Positions 15,118-24,089 of a stretch of DNA of 64,000 nt are shown here, in pieces. The stretch spans positions 1,364,001 to 1,428,000 of the forward strand of contig OZ242210.1 in NCBI GenBank assembly GCA_965206315.1. The letters are read 5' to 3'. Under the pieces are notes generated by a model. The model was not told the origin of the DNA, ran no database searches, and saw only the letters and a program-made list of their open reading frames with translations. This DNA comes from Bin16 sp965206315 (lineage in GTDB: Bacteria; Chloroflexota; Dehalococcoidia; Lucifugimonadales; Australimonadaceae). Numbering within the stretch: the first letter of the stretch is position 1; every line of letters starts with the position of its first letter. The translations under genes and the position numbers were made by a program.

Positions 15118-15609
15118 ATGACGCAACAAGAGACACCAGTCCGCAAGGTTCCGGTCGCCTGCACGCTGAACGGGCAGCAGACGGAGTTCCTCGCGGCCCC
15201 GTACCAGTCGCTGCTGGAGGCGCTCCGCGAGGTGGTCGGGCTCACGGGGACGAAGGAAGGCTGCAACGACGGCAACTGCGGCGCGTGCACCGTCTCGCTC
15301 GACGGGCGCATCGTCGACTCGTGCCTCGTGCTCGCCGCCGAAGTCGACGGCAGGCAGGTGGACACGATCGAGGGTATGGCGCCGCCGCACGGGCTGCACC
15401 CGCTGCAACAGGCGTTCCTGGAAGAGGCGGCGCTCCAGTGCGGCATCTGCACGCCGGGCTTCCTCGTTGCGGCGCGGGCGCTGCTGGAGCGCGAACCCCA
15501 TCCGGACGAGCACCGCATCCGCCTCTGGCTGGCCGGCAACCTGTGCCGGTGCACCGGATACGACAAGATCGTGCGCGCGGTGCAGAGCGCCGCGAACAAG
15601 ACGACGTAG
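15118..15609 (+). CDS. xanthine dehydrogenase family, 2Fe-2S small subunit
   Basis: 163 residues. The plant-type [2Fe-2S] ferredoxin domain has GCNDGNCGACTVSLDGR with the C-x4-C-x2-C cluster and a fourth Cys in DSCLVLA. The helical second cluster domain has LQCGICTPGF and LCRCTGYDKI. It relays electrons from molybdopterin cytosine dinucleotide in the large subunit to FAD in the medium subunit. Length and motif order are typical and nothing is missing. It lies between the medium and large subunit genes, 12 bases before the latter. Confidence 0.95.
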   Translation: MTQQETPVRKVPVACTLNGQQTEFLAAPYQSLLEALREVVGLTGTKEGCNDGNCGACTVSLDGRIVDSCLVLAAEVDGRQVDTIEGMAPPHGLHPLQQAFLEEAALQCGICTPGFLVAARALLEREPHPDEHRIRLWLAGNLCRCTGYDKIVRAVQSAANKTT

Positions 15610-15621
15610 GAGTCGAACGAC

Positions 15622-17925
15622 ATGACTACGACCGCTGACCGACCCGCACAGGAGTTCAAGGTGGTGGGCAGCCGCCCCATCCGGCACGACGGCGTCGACA
15701 AGGTGCTGGGCCGCGCCCAGTACGGCGCGGACCTGAAGCTGCCGGGCCTCATCCACGGAGCGGTGCTCCGCAGCCCGTACGCGCACGCCCTCATCAAGAA
15801 GGTGGACGTCTCGCGGGCGGAGGCCGCGCCGGGCGTCTTCGCCGCCATCACGGGCGACGACATGCCGGTCACCGCTCCCAAGATGGTGGACATGGTGGAG
15901 GAGGTGACCAACCTCAAGTGGTCCAGCCAGCGCGTCATGGCGCACGGCAAGGCCGTCTACCGGGGACACCCGGTCGCAGCGGTCGCCGCCGTCGACCAGA
16001 ACACGGCGCTGGAAGCGCTGAAGCTCATCGAGGTCGAGTACGAGCCGCTCCAGGCGGTCATCAGCCTCGAGGACGCGATGAAGCCGGACGCGGTGATCAT
16101 CCACGACGACCTCGTGGGCGACCACCTGGGCGAGAAGGTATCGCCGACCAACGTCGCCGAACACACCCGAACGGAGTTCGGCGACCCTGAGGCGGCGTTC
16201 GCGGAGGCGGCGCACGTACTCGAGCGGACGTACACCATCGCGCGGGCGCACCAGGGCTACATCGAGCCGCACAGCTCCACAGCCTTCTGGAGCCCGGACG
16301 ACAAGCTGACGGTCTGGACGACCACGCAGGCGCCCTTCGGCGTGCGGAGCAACGTGGCGACGGTGCTGAAGCTGCCGCTCTCCGACGTGCGCGTCGTGCC
16401 GATGGAGATCGGCGGCGGGTTCGGCGGCAAGATAGGGCTCTACATGGAGCCGCTCGCCGCGATGCTCTCGCGCAAGTCCGGCAGGCCGGTCAAGATGACG
16501 ATGGACCGCAAGTCCGTGTTCGACGCGACGGGCCCGGGCCCCGGCGGGCAGGTCACCGCGAAGATAGGCGTCGACAAGGACGGAAAGATCGTCGCGGCGA
16601 CGGCCGACATCCGCTACATGGCGGGCGCCTACCCGGGCTCGTCCATCAGCGCGGCGACGGCGGGCATCTTCGCCTGCTACAAGGTGCCGAACGTTCGCAT
16701 CGATGCCTACGACGTGGTCATCAACATGTCCAAGACGGCTGCGTACCGCGCGCCGGGCACGCCGCAGGCGACGTTCGCCAGCGAGTCGCTCGTCTCCGAG
16801 CTGTGCGAGATGATCGGGATGGAGCCGATGGAGTTCCACCTGCTCAACGCGGCGGACGAGGGCACCCGCAGGCCGGACGGGCCGGTGTTCCCGCGCATCG
16901 GGAACGTGGCGTGCATGGAGGCGATCAGGGACTCCGACCACTTCTCGAGCGACCTGGGCGAGAGCTCGGACGGGAAGCTGCGCGGGCGGGGCTTCGCCTC
17001 CGGCTACTGGAACGGCGGCGGCAATCGCTCGTCCGTCACGATCAGCGTCAACGACGACGGCGTGGTGTCGCTGGTGGAGGGCAACCCCGACATCGGCGGG
17101 ACGCGCACGACGATCGCCATGCAGGCCGCGGAAGTGTTCGGCCTCCCGGCGCACGACGTGCACCCGACCGTCGTGGACACGGACTCCGTCGGCTACAACG
17201 ACCTGACGGCAGGCAGTCGCACGACCTACGCCAGCGGACAGGCGGCGATAGAGGCCGCGAAGCAGGTGGTCGAGGAGATCAAGAAGCGGATGGCGATGAT
17301 CTGGGAGACGGAGCCGGAGAACGTCGAGTTCGAGGACAGCGTCTTCCAGAACAAGGTTGCGCCCGACCAGCGTCTTACGTTCAAGGAGGCTGCGGGCAAG
17401 CTCGGCCAGACCGGCGGCCCGGTCTCCAAGACGGGCACGGTCAACGTTCGCGGCTCGGGCGGCGGCAGCTTCGCGGCGCACCTCGTCGACGTGGAGGTCG
17501 ACCAGGAGACAGGCAAGGTGCAGATACTCCGCTACACGGCGGCGCAGGACGCCGGGAAGGCCGTGCACCCGTCCTACGTGGAAGGCCAGTTCCAGGGCGG
17601 CGCGGCGCAGGGCATCGGCTGGGCGCTCAACGAGGAGTACTACACGAGCCCCGACGGCGTGATGCAGAACTCCAGCTTCCTGGACTACCGGATGCCGACC
17701 GCGCTCGACCTGCCGATGATCGACGCGATCGTTGTCGAGGTGCCGAACACGAACCATCCGTTCGGGGTGCGCGGCATCGGCGAGACGAGCATCGTCCCGC
17801 CTGCGCCCGCGGTCGGCAACGCGATAGCGGACGCCATCGGCACGCGGCTGTACCAGACGCCCATGAACCCCAGCCGGATCATGGAAGCGCTGGCGAACAA
17901 GCGGAACGGCAAGAACGGGCACTAG
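15622..17925 (+). CDS. xanthine dehydrogenase family, molybdopterin-binding large subunit
   Basis: 767 residues, the catalytic subunit with two aldehyde-oxidase/xanthine-dehydrogenase domains. Visible cofactor motifs are GGGFGGKIG (near residue 265), the substrate-channel segment AYRAPGTPQATFA, QGGAAQGIGWALNEEY, and the C-terminal GIGETSIVPPAPAVGNAI with the catalytic Glu. The AYxCSFR active-site loop of aerobic form I CO dehydrogenase is absent, so hydroxylation of an aldehyde, N-heterocycle or similar substrate is more likely. It needs a MoCo-loading chaperone that is not in the window. A MoaD/ThiS-like gene follows 3 bases later. Confidence 0.93.
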   Translation: MTTTADRPAQEFKVVGSRPIRHDGVDKVLGRAQYGADLKLPGLIHGAVLRSPYAHALIKKVDVSRAEAAPGVFAAITGDDMPVTAPKMVDMVEEVTNLKWSSQRVMAHGKAVYRGHPVAAVAAVDQNTALEALKLIEVEYEPLQAVISLEDAMKPDAVIIHDDLVGDHLGEKVSPTNVAEHTRTEFGDPEAAFAEAAHVLERTYTIARAHQGYIEPHSSTAFWSPDDKLTVWTTTQAPFGVRSNVATVLKLPLSDVRVVPMEIGGGFGGKIGLYMEPLAAMLSRKSGRPVKMTMDRKSVFDATGPGPGGQVTAKIGVDKDGKIVAATADIRYMAGAYPGSSISAATAGIFACYKVPNVRIDAYDVVINMSKTAAYRAPGTPQATFASESLVSELCEMIGMEPMEFHLLNAADEGTRRPDGPVFPRIGNVACMEAIRDSDHFSSDLGESSDGKLRGRGFASGYWNGGGNRSSVTISVNDDGVVSLVEGNPDIGGTRTTIAMQAAEVFGLPAHDVHPTVVDTDSVGYNDLTAGSRTTYASGQAAIEAAKQVVEEIKKRMAMIWETEPENVEFEDSVFQNKVAPDQRLTFKEAAGKLGQTGGPVSKTGTVNVRGSGGGSFAAHLVDVEVDQETGKVQILRYTAAQDAGKAVHPSYVEGQFQGGAAQGIGWALNEEYYTSPDGVMQNSSFLDYRMPTALDLPMIDAIVVEVPNTNHPFGVRGIGETSIVPPAPAVGNAIADAIGTRLYQTPMNPSRIMEALANKRNGKNGH

Positions 17926-17928
17926 ACC

Positions 17929-18246
17929 GTGGCGACGGTCTTCCTGTCCATCCCGCTCAGACGCTACACCAACGGCGAGTCGAGCGCGGAAGTGCCGGGG
18001 GCAACGCTGCGCGCGCTGGTGCGGAACCTCAACGAGCGCTACCCGGGCATCGCCGAGAGCCTCGTCAACCCTGAGGACGCCGACCGGCTGATGCCCGGAC
18101 TCGCGGCGATCGTGGACGGAGAGCCGACGAACATGGGCCTGCTGACGCCTATCGACGAGGGTTCCGAGGTGCACTTCATCCCGGCCATCTCAGGCGGCGC
18201 ACCCGTTTCGAACAGCGAACCGGGGGGAGGCGAGAGATGCGCCTAG
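17929..18246 (+). CDS. MoaD/ThiS-family ubiquitin-like sulfur carrier with C-terminal extension
   Basis: 105 residues from a GTG three bases after the large-subunit stop. The beta-grasp core (TVFLSIPLRRYTNGE, then TLRALVRNLNERYP, then DEGSEVHFIPAISGG) matches MoaD/ThiS proteins, whose C-terminal Gly-Gly is thiocarboxylated to donate sulfur for molybdopterin or other cofactors. Here Gly-Gly is followed by about 15 further residues, including a second GGG and a Cys, so direct activation would require trimming or a different role. Position after the molybdenum hydroxylase genes suggests sulfur transfer for its cofactor. The downstream aminotransferase start overlaps its end by 10 bases. Confidence 0.75.
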   Translation: MATVFLSIPLRRYTNGESSAEVPGATLRALVRNLNERYPGIAESLVNPEDADRLMPGLAAIVDGEPTNMGLLTPIDEGSEVHFIPAISGGAPVSNSEPGGGERCA

Positions 18247-19400
18247 CTTCGCGGATGTCACGGCTGGGGACGGAGACGGCATTCGAGGCGCTGGCGCGGG
18301 CCAAGGCGCTCGAAGCACAGGGCCACAGCATCATCTTCCTCGGCATCGGCGAGCCGGACTACGACACGCCTGCGCACATCGTCGAGGCTGCCAAGGGCGC
18401 GCTCGACGCGGGGTACACGCACTACGTGCCGTCGCCGGGCATCACCGAGGTGCGCGAGGCGATAGCGGCGGATGTGGGGCAGCGTCTCGACTGCGAGTTG
18501 CCCGCGTCCCGCATCATCGTGACGCCCGGCGGCAAGCCGATCATGTTCTTCACGATCCTTGCGCTCGCGGAGGAGGGCGACGAGGTCATCTACCCGAACC
18601 CCGGATTCCCCATCTACGAGTCGATGATCCGGTTCGCGGGCGCGACGCCGGTACCGATGCGGCTGCGCGAAGAGCTGGGCTACAACCCGGACCCGGACGA
18701 ACTCGCCGGGCTCATCAGTCCCCGCACGCGGCTCATCATCGTCAACTCGCCGAACAACCCGTGCGGGAGCGTCATGCCGGACTCGACGCTGGAGCGCATC
18801 GCGGAGCTGGCGGTGGAGGCGGACGCGGTCGTGCTCTCCGACGAGATCTACAAGGACTTCTACTACGAGGGCTCGCACACCTCCATCACGAGTTTCCCGT
18901 CGATGTGGGAGCGGACGGTGGTGCTGGACGGGCTCTCCAAAAGCTACGCGATGACGGGATGGCGGCTGGGCTACGGCGTCTTCCCGGAGCCGCTGGTGGA
19001 GCCGGTGACGCGGCTGGTGACGAACAGTGTCTCGTGCACGGCGGCGTTCGGACAGATCGCGGCGGTGACTGCGCTGCAGTCGTCGCAGGAGCCCGTCAGG
19101 GAGATGGTCGGCGAGTTCGCGGAGCGCCGGAGCCTGCTCGTCGCGGGGCTGAACGCCCTGCCGGGCGTGACCTGCCCGATGCCGATGGGGGCGTTCTACA
19201 CGTTCCCGAACATCACGGGGACGGGGATGACGAGCGGCGAGTTCGAACGGGGCGCGCTGCAGGAGGCGGGCGTGTCGCTGCTCTCGGGGACGGCGTTCGG
19301 GGAGTACGGCGAGGGGTACGTGCGCATCTCGTTCGCGAACTCGCAGGAGAACATCCGCGAGGCGCTCGACCGGCTGGGGCGCTGGCTCGCGGAGCGGTAG
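18237..19400 (+). CDS. class I/II PLP-dependent aminotransferase
   Basis: 387 residues of fold-type I, aspartate/aromatic aminotransferase-like. Motifs are FLGIGEPDYDTPAHI at the N-terminus, the NSPNNPCGSVMP loop with the substrate-pairing Asn, DEIYKDFYYEG (Asp pairs with PLP N1), the Schiff-base lysine in DGLSKSYAMTGWRLGY, and the C-terminal Arg in GYVRISFAN that binds the substrate carboxylate. The ATG at 18237 overlaps the MoaD-like gene, so translation is probably coupled. The amino donor and acceptor cannot be told; a role in the same catabolic pathway as the molybdenum hydroxylase is inferred from position only. Confidence 0.9.
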   Translation: MRLASRMSRLGTETAFEALARAKALEAQGHSIIFLGIGEPDYDTPAHIVEAAKGALDAGYTHYVPSPGITEVREAIAADVGQRLDCELPASRIIVTPGGKPIMFFTILALAEEGDEVIYPNPGFPIYESMIRFAGATPVPMRLREELGYNPDPDELAGLISPRTRLIIVNSPNNPCGSVMPDSTLERIAELAVEADAVVLSDEIYKDFYYEGSHTSITSFPSMWERTVVLDGLSKSYAMTGWRLGYGVFPEPLVEPVTRLVTNSVSCTAAFGQIAAVTALQSSQEPVREMVGEFAERRSLLVAGLNALPGVTCPMPMGAFYTFPNITGTGMTSGEFERGALQEAGVSLLSGTAFGEYGEGYVRISFANSQENIREALDRLGRWLAER

Positions 19401-19409
19401 GGCCCGCCG

Positions 19410-20264
19410 TCACGCACTCGCGATCTCGTCCGCGAACCGCAGCACCGCCTGTTCGACGCGCTCCCACGCGCCGCCCTCGGGGAGGGGCAGGCTGTGTGAG
19501 CCGTCCACCTTCTCGTAGCGCCGCACCGACGGCAACAGTTCGACGAGGCGCTCGGTATCGGCCGGCTTCACGAGCGTGTCGCGGATGCCCTGCACGACGA
19601 GCGTCGGCGCCCGGAGCCGTCGCGCGGCGGTCCCCGCTGCCATGCCGAGACTGCGCAGCTCGCTCAGGAGCTGGGTGGGGACGACGAACGCCCGCAGCTC
19701 GGCCTGCACGGCGGGGTCGTCTATCTGCAGGCCGGGGATGACGCTTAACAGGCCCTGCCGGATGCGCTCGTCGGAGAAGTCGGCGCGCTTGAGCGGACGC
19801 CATCGTCCGAAGAAGAGCCGGACGACGGGCCAGAGCATGTGGGTCACCGGCCCGCCGAAGCGCCAGTACGGCGCGAGCAGCGCGTAGCCATCGGCTATCT
19901 CACGCTGGGCGGCCACGATGGACACCGAAGCGCCGAGCGAGTGCCCCACGACGATGACCGTGTCGTGCTCCGTGCGCAGCGAGCGCACGCGCTCCGCGAC
20001 GGTGTCTCTCCACTCGGAGTGACGGCGGTTGGGGAGCGTGATGATCTGCGGGCCGAAACCGGGCAGCAGGGGCGCGTCGACGTCCCACCCCGCGGCGGCG
20101 AGCGACGCGGCGAGCGGTCGCATGTCGGCGGGGGTGCCGGGGAAGCCGTGCACGAGGAGCGCGGCGCCGCGCATCGCGCCCCGGGCGGACTTCCGGAACG
20201 GTTGGTGCTCATCCTCCGTGAAGAGCGGCAGGCTGCGGAGGAACAGCGACGGTTCGTACGGCAT
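19410..20264 (-). CDS. alpha/beta hydrolase (carboxylesterase/monoacylglycerol lipase-like)
   Basis: 284 residues. The oxyanion-hole region is LLVHGFPGTPADM, the nucleophile elbow GHSLGAS carries the catalytic Ser, the acid is in GIRDTLVKPAD, and the His in VDGSHSLPLPEG. The cap domain is helical. It resembles small bacterial carboxylesterases such as Est30. The ribosome site before the ATG at 20264 is weak. It has no signal peptide, so it is cytoplasmic. It is convergent with the aminotransferase gene (9 bases apart) and separated by 26 bases from the SDR gene upstream on the same strand, so they may be cotranscribed. Confidence 0.87.
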   Translation of the reverse strand: MPYEPSLFLRSLPLFTEDEHQPFRKSARGAMRGAALLVHGFPGTPADMRPLAASLAAAGWDVDAPLLPGFGPQIITLPNRRHSEWRDTVAERVRSLRTEHDTVIVVGHSLGASVSIVAAQREIADGYALLAPYWRFGGPVTHMLWPVVRLFFGRWRPLKRADFSDERIRQGLLSVIPGLQIDDPAVQAELRAFVVPTQLLSELRSLGMAAGTAARRLRAPTLVVQGIRDTLVKPADTERLVELLPSVRRYEKVDGSHSLPLPEGGAWERVEQAVLRFADEIASA

Positions 20265-20290
20265 GGGAACAGGCTATCAGGCAGGCGTGG

Positions 20291-20971
20291 CTACCGGACG
20301 TACATCCCGCCGTTGAGGTCTATGCACGCGCCGTTCAGCTGGGACCAGTGCGGCTGCATGAGGTCCAGCAGGACGTGGGCGAGGTCGGCTGCGCTGATGA
20401 AGTGGCCGGTGGGAGTAGTGTTGATGTGCATGTCCAGCACCGCCGGAGGCGTGCCGTCGTGCATGGCGGTGCCGGTCACCATGCCGGGCGCGACGACGTT
20501 GACGCGGGTGCGGGGCGCGAGGGACTTTGCCAGCGACTTCGCGAGGGCGTGCATCGCGCCTTTCGTCGCGCCGTACAAGGGGTCGTTCGACCCGCGCTGG
20601 CCCGCCTGCGAGCCCAGGATGATGATCTGTGAGCCGTCGGCCAGGACGGGCGCGATGCGCTGGATGGCGCGGAACTGGCCGGCGAAGTTGACGTCCACGA
20701 CGTCCGATATGTGGTCGTCGTCGTAGGCCTCCAGCTTCAAACCGAGGGAGAGGCCGGGCAGGAGGAGCAGTACGTCCGCGCCTCCCGCAGGCCCGGCGAG
20801 CGCGTCGAGGTCGGCGGGGGAGCGCACGTCGGCGCGCACCCACGTCGCGCGGTCGAGGCCGTCCGGCACGCCGGAGCGGTAGGTTGCGCAGACCTCGTGG
20901 CCTGCGTCGAGGAGCACGCGTATCGCGGCCTGCCCGATGCTGGACGATCCTCCGAGTGCGAATACCTTCAT
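20291..20971 (-). CDS. short-chain dehydrogenase/reductase
   Basis: 226 residues with a Rossmann fold. The glycine-rich loop is GGSSSIGQAAIRVLL, the NAG-equivalent region is DVLLLLPG (the usual N-A-G is altered), and the active site is IIILGSQAGQRG for the Ser and YGATKGAMHALA for the Tyr-x-x-x-Lys pair. It ends with PGMVTGTAMHD and LNGACIDLNGGMYVR, typical of SDRs. It reduces or oxidises a carbonyl/alcohol with NAD(P). The ATG at 20971 has GGGAG upstream. Substrate unknown. Confidence 0.88.
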   Translation of the reverse strand: MKVFALGGSSSIGQAAIRVLLDAGHEVCATYRSGVPDGLDRATWVRADVRSPADLDALAGPAGGADVLLLLPGLSLGLKLEAYDDDHISDVVDVNFAGQFRAIQRIAPVLADGSQIIILGSQAGQRGSNDPLYGATKGAMHALAKSLAKSLAPRTRVNVVAPGMVTGTAMHDGTPPAVLDMHINTTPTGHFISAADLAHVLLDLMQPHWSQLNGACIDLNGGMYVR

Positions 20972-21351
20972 GCGCGGTCTCCCGCGGTGGATCCCTTCAT
21001 CGTGCGAACAAGGATGTCAACGATGGGGGGTGATGAGACCCTTAATCGGGATTTTACGAGTGGGACAGGGGCGCGTTTTGACATTCTTAATCTCCTCCTG
21101 ACAGGCATTTCCAAGGCCGTGGCCTGCTTCCCGGCATTAAGGCATTAACAATCTCATACGTTTACCAGGTTTCAGCCCGCACAGGGTGTTGTATTCTGTT
21201 GCACCGGGCGTCCGGCGACGCCTCTGAGGCGGATGGTTGGGGCGCAGGTGCGGGTTGCGCAGTCATGGGGACATGGTAGGGAGGGGCGCGTCGTTGGCGC
21301 AACGGGGCGATGTCACAGCCGGAGACGGACGGGGCAAGGGTGAGGGGTCGA
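20972..21351. other. 380-base gap, no gene recognised
   Basis: The first part is the SDR leader. Around 21030-21170 is AT-richer sequence with a TTGACA string (about 21078) but no well-placed -10, a GGCCGTGGCC string (about 21117) shared with the 4.98 kb gap, and two GGCATTAA strings. A TGTTGTATTCTGTTGCACC segment (about 21187) is faintly like the TGCTGCATTCYGTCGC end of the dispersed element described at 47.5 and 57.9 kb. I see no RNA gene. Confidence 0.4.
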
Positions 21352-22149
21352 ATGGTAGTATGGCAGGCCATGGTGGACCTCGAACAGCTCTCATCGAAAG
21401 TTCGAGCATTCCGCGACCTGCATGCGGGACCCGGGATGCTGGTGCTGCCGAATGCCTGGGACGCGGCGAGCGCCCAACGCTTCGAGGCGGCGGGCTTCCC
21501 TGCGATCGCAACGACCAGCGGAGGCGTGGCGCCAGCCATCGGCTACGCGGACCACGAGGCAGCCCCGGCCGAGGAGATGCTCGCTGCAGCGGAGCGCATC
21601 ATCCGTTCAGTTCCCTTGCCTGTGACCGTTGACTTCGAGGCCGGGTACCGACTGCCTCCGGCTGAGATCGCTCGACGGTTGATCGACATCGGTGCGGCGG
21701 GCTTGAACCTGGAAGACACGGACCACTACGGGACGTCGGGGCTGGTTCCCGCCGAAGCACAGGCAGAGCGCCTGGCGGCTGTCAAGGCCGAGGCGCAGAC
21801 CCTCGGCGTCGACCTTTTCCTCAACGCACGGGTAGACGTATTCATCCGGCGCGGAGGGGACGTGGACACGCAGTTGGAAGAGGGCCTGCTACGCGCCAGG
21901 CTCTATCGCGAAGCGGGGGCAGACTGCATATACCCCATCAGCCTGAGCGACCCCACCGCGATCCGTGCCCTCGTTGATGAAGTCGAGATCGTCAATGTAA
22001 CGGTGCGCCGCGGGGGACCTATCTCGGTTGCCGCCGCGGCCCAGGCGGGTGCGCGACGGGTGACGTATGCCGCGAGCATCTTCCGCGAATCCATGTCTCT
22101 CGTTGACCAGATCGCTGCGGAGATCCGGGCAGAGACCCCAGGCGTGTAG
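21352..22149 (+). CDS. isocitrate lyase / PEP mutase-family carbon-carbon bond enzyme
   Basis: 265 residues from the ATG at 21352, which has GAGGGG close upstream; ATGs at 21310 and 21370 are alternatives. It is a TIM barrel of the PEP mutase/isocitrate lyase superfamily: LVLPNAWDAASAQRFEAAGF, IATTSGGVAPAIGYAD, PVTVDFEAGY (metal-binding Asp), GLNLEDTDH and FLNARVDVFI. The classic isocitrate lyase KKCGH motif is absent, which places it in the PEP-phosphonomutase-like / 2-methylisocitrate-lyase-like group (COG2513). It probably cleaves or forms a C-C or P-C bond of a 2-oxo acid derivative; the precise reaction is uncertain. A tRNA gene follows 17 bases later. Confidence 0.85.
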   Translation: MVVWQAMVDLEQLSSKVRAFRDLHAGPGMLVLPNAWDAASAQRFEAAGFPAIATTSGGVAPAIGYADHEAAPAEEMLAAAERIIRSVPLPVTVDFEAGYRLPPAEIARRLIDIGAAGLNLEDTDHYGTSGLVPAEAQAERLAAVKAEAQTLGVDLFLNARVDVFIRRGGDVDTQLEEGLLRARLYREAGADCIYPISLSDPTAIRALVDEVEIVNVTVRRGGPISVAAAAQAGARRVTYAASIFRESMSLVDQIAAEIRAETPGV

Positions 22150-22166
22150 GAGTACAATACGCCTGT

Positions 22167-22242
22167 GCCCCTGTAGCTCAGGAGGATAGAGCAGCGGTTT
22201 CCTAAACCGCGTGCCAGGGTTCGAGTCCCTGCAGGGGTACCA
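22167..22242 (+). tRNA. tRNA-Arg (anticodon CCT), CCA encoded
   Basis: A complete cloverleaf. The acceptor stem GCCCCTG pairs with CAGGGGT (first pair G:U), followed by D arm GCTC...GAGC, anticodon arm GCGGT-TTCCTAA-ACCGC giving anticodon CCT, T arm CAGGG-TTCGAGT-CCCTG, discriminator A and encoded CCA. It reads AGG codons. Confidence 0.95.
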
Positions 22243-22272
22243 CCTGTACTGATCCCGTAGCTCGTGGCATCC

Positions 22273-24021
22273 TCAGCGCTTCCGAATCCCAGGCGGGCGG
22301 AGTTCGCCTGCGGCCCTGGCGAGCGCGGCGCCGTACAGGAAGATCATGCCTGCGGCGTACGCCCACATCAGCAGGACGACCACCGAGGTGATCGGCCCGT
22401 ACACGGCGCTTCGCTGGCTTGCGAAGCCGGTGAACCAGAAGAAGAGGTGCTTGCCCCCCTCGAAGAGCACGATGGCGGCCATCGCGCCGAACGTGGCGTC
22501 CCGCCACTCCACGCGAACGTTGGGCATCCGGAAGTAGACGACTGCGAACACGACCATGGTGAAGAACGCGGGCAGCACTGTCGAGACGACGCCCAGCGTG
22601 ATCACCACGGCGGAGGAGAGGAAACTCGTCGTCTGGGCGATCCCCTCTCCGAAGCGGAGGACGGTCTGGAGGGAGGCCGTAAGCCCCACGGAGAGCAGGA
22701 AGAGGACAACAACGACCGTCGTGATAGATACCTGGGCAACGGTTATCTGCACGGCCTTTCGCACTCCGACGCCGAAGACCCTGTTGACGGCCCTGTTCGC
22801 CGCCAGGAAGAGGCCGTTGGCGCCTATGACGATGCTTGCCGTCGCCACCACCCCTATAGCAAGCGAGCCCCGGAAGAGGTTGTCAACGGCCTCCTGTATC
22901 AGGACCTGCGACGTCGGGAAGTAGTAGACGAGGACCGAGGTGAGCCGCTCGCGGATCACCTCAGGGTCACCGATGAGAGCCACGATCATGACGACCAGGG
23001 CCACCGAAGGGAGGAGCGACAGGGCCATGAAGTACGCGAGCGAGGCAGCGAGATCGATGCCGCCGGCGCCGATCAGGAGCTTCGCCGCCCTGACGACAGC
23101 CGCGCCACGCCACGCCGCGCGACCCCTGGGTAACTCGGTCGAAAGCCGCTCCGCGACCTCGGAAAGCCCCCGCTCCAGACTTGGTGCGATGGCCAGGCCG
23201 GATTCCATGACTCTCTGCATAACCGACCAGCGTACGCCCTCTCCATGCGACCGGCTCACCCGGTAGGCAGCCTCGACGACTCCCGTGGCGGCGGCGGCTA
23301 CCACCTCCCCGGTCTCGACGTCGGCCTGCCGGGCTTCCTGGAGCGCCGCGTCGACGGTGCTGTCCGCCAGAGCTGCGACCTCGTCCGCGTGCCGTTCAGC
23401 GACCGCGTCATGGGCGATCAGGGTATAGGCGGCGTCCCGCGTGGCGGCGGTCAGGTCGCCACCGGCAGCGGCAACACCGGAGAGCACCCCGCCCACCGTT
23501 GCCTGGGCCGCGTCGTGCAGGTCGCCCCCGGTCTCCACGACAGCGTCGACTACGCCTTCGACTGCCGCTGCCGCTGCCTCGCTGGCATCGATACCAACGG
23601 AAACCGCGCCGACTATCGCCCCCTCGACCGCGTTGCGGCTGACCTCGCCTGCCTTCGCGTTCGTCTCCCCTGTTCCCCTGATGGCGCCGACTACCACCTC
23701 CCGCACGGCGGGAGTTGTGACCGTCACCACCTGGCTCGTGCCCTGCACGACGCCGACGACGGCATCCCTGACGAATGCGCCCGTCTCGCCGCTGATCTGG
23801 CCGACGGCCTGAACCGTGCCCTCCACGGCCTCGCGGGCCAGGCTGCCTGCGCTTCTTCCAACCCAGCGTGTTCCTCGTACCGCTCCCATCGCGGCGGTAC
23901 GCACGACGGCGCCGGTGATCCGGCGGCGGGCGCTCCTGTTGCCGGCAAGGGCTTCCCTCACCTGATGAGCAACATGTTCCGTGGGAGTAGGGGACTGGTC
24001 CACTCGTGTTCTCCAAGGCAC
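22273..24021 (-). CDS. YihY/virulence factor BrkB-family membrane protein with N-terminal 22-residue helical repeats
   Basis: 582 residues from a GTG. The C-terminal ~280 residues are the YihY/BrkB family (once mis-called RNase BN), with six hydrophobic segments including SLAYFMALSLLPSVALVVMI, GLFLAANRAVNRVFGV, VYFRMPNVRVEWRDA and YGPITSVVVLLMWAYAAGMI. The N-terminal ~300 residues are unusual: from about residue 43 at least seven consecutive 22-residue Ala/Val/Gly-rich units can be written beneath each other, with a core (A/V)xGAVxG(T/A) and no prolines except one, predicting long amphipathic helices. The MFS protein just upstream on the same strand carries the same kind of unit. The role of the repeats is unknown; membrane-surface binding is my inference. 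Confidence 0.85.
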   Translation of the reverse strand: MPWRTRVDQSPTPTEHVAHQVREALAGNRSARRRITGAVVRTAAMGAVRGTRWVGRSAGSLAREAVEGTVQAVGQISGETGAFVRDAVVGVVQGTSQVVTVTTPAVREVVVGAIRGTGETNAKAGEVSRNAVEGAIVGAVSVGIDASEAAAAAVEGVVDAVVETGGDLHDAAQATVGGVLSGVAAAGGDLTAATRDAAYTLIAHDAVAERHADEVAALADSTVDAALQEARQADVETGEVVAAAATGVVEAAYRVSRSHGEGVRWSVMQRVMESGLAIAPSLERGLSEVAERLSTELPRGRAAWRGAAVVRAAKLLIGAGGIDLAASLAYFMALSLLPSVALVVMIVALIGDPEVIRERLTSVLVYYFPTSQVLIQEAVDNLFRGSLAIGVVATASIVIGANGLFLAANRAVNRVFGVGVRKAVQITVAQVSITTVVVVLFLLSVGLTASLQTVLRFGEGIAQTTSFLSSAVVITLGVVSTVLPAFFTMVVFAVVYFRMPNVRVEWRDATFGAMAAIVLFEGGKHLFFWFTGFASQRSAVYGPITSVVVLLMWAYAAGMIFLYGAALARAAGELRPPGIRKR

Positions 24022-24089
24022 AGGGGCCTTCTGCGCACAGTCTCAATTGTACCTGCTTCGAGAAAGGGGGATTGGAGGCGTACTGCCCT

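Noticed and set aside
15622..17925. Large subunit considered as aerobic carbon monoxide dehydrogenase (CoxL).
   Set aside because: The AYxCSFR active-site loop of form I CoxL is not present; the equivalent region reads AYRAPGTPQ.
14464..18174. Very long minus-strand open frame opposite the xanthine dehydrogenase genes (over 1200 codons).
   Set aside because: It is antisense to three overlapping conserved subunits, its product is Arg/His/Val-rich without domains, and open antisense frames are expected in GC-rich genes.
22273..24021. BrkB-like protein considered as ribonuclease BN.
   Set aside because: The old RNase BN label for the YihY family is incorrect; true RNase BN is a beta-lactamase-fold enzyme with metal motifs absent here.
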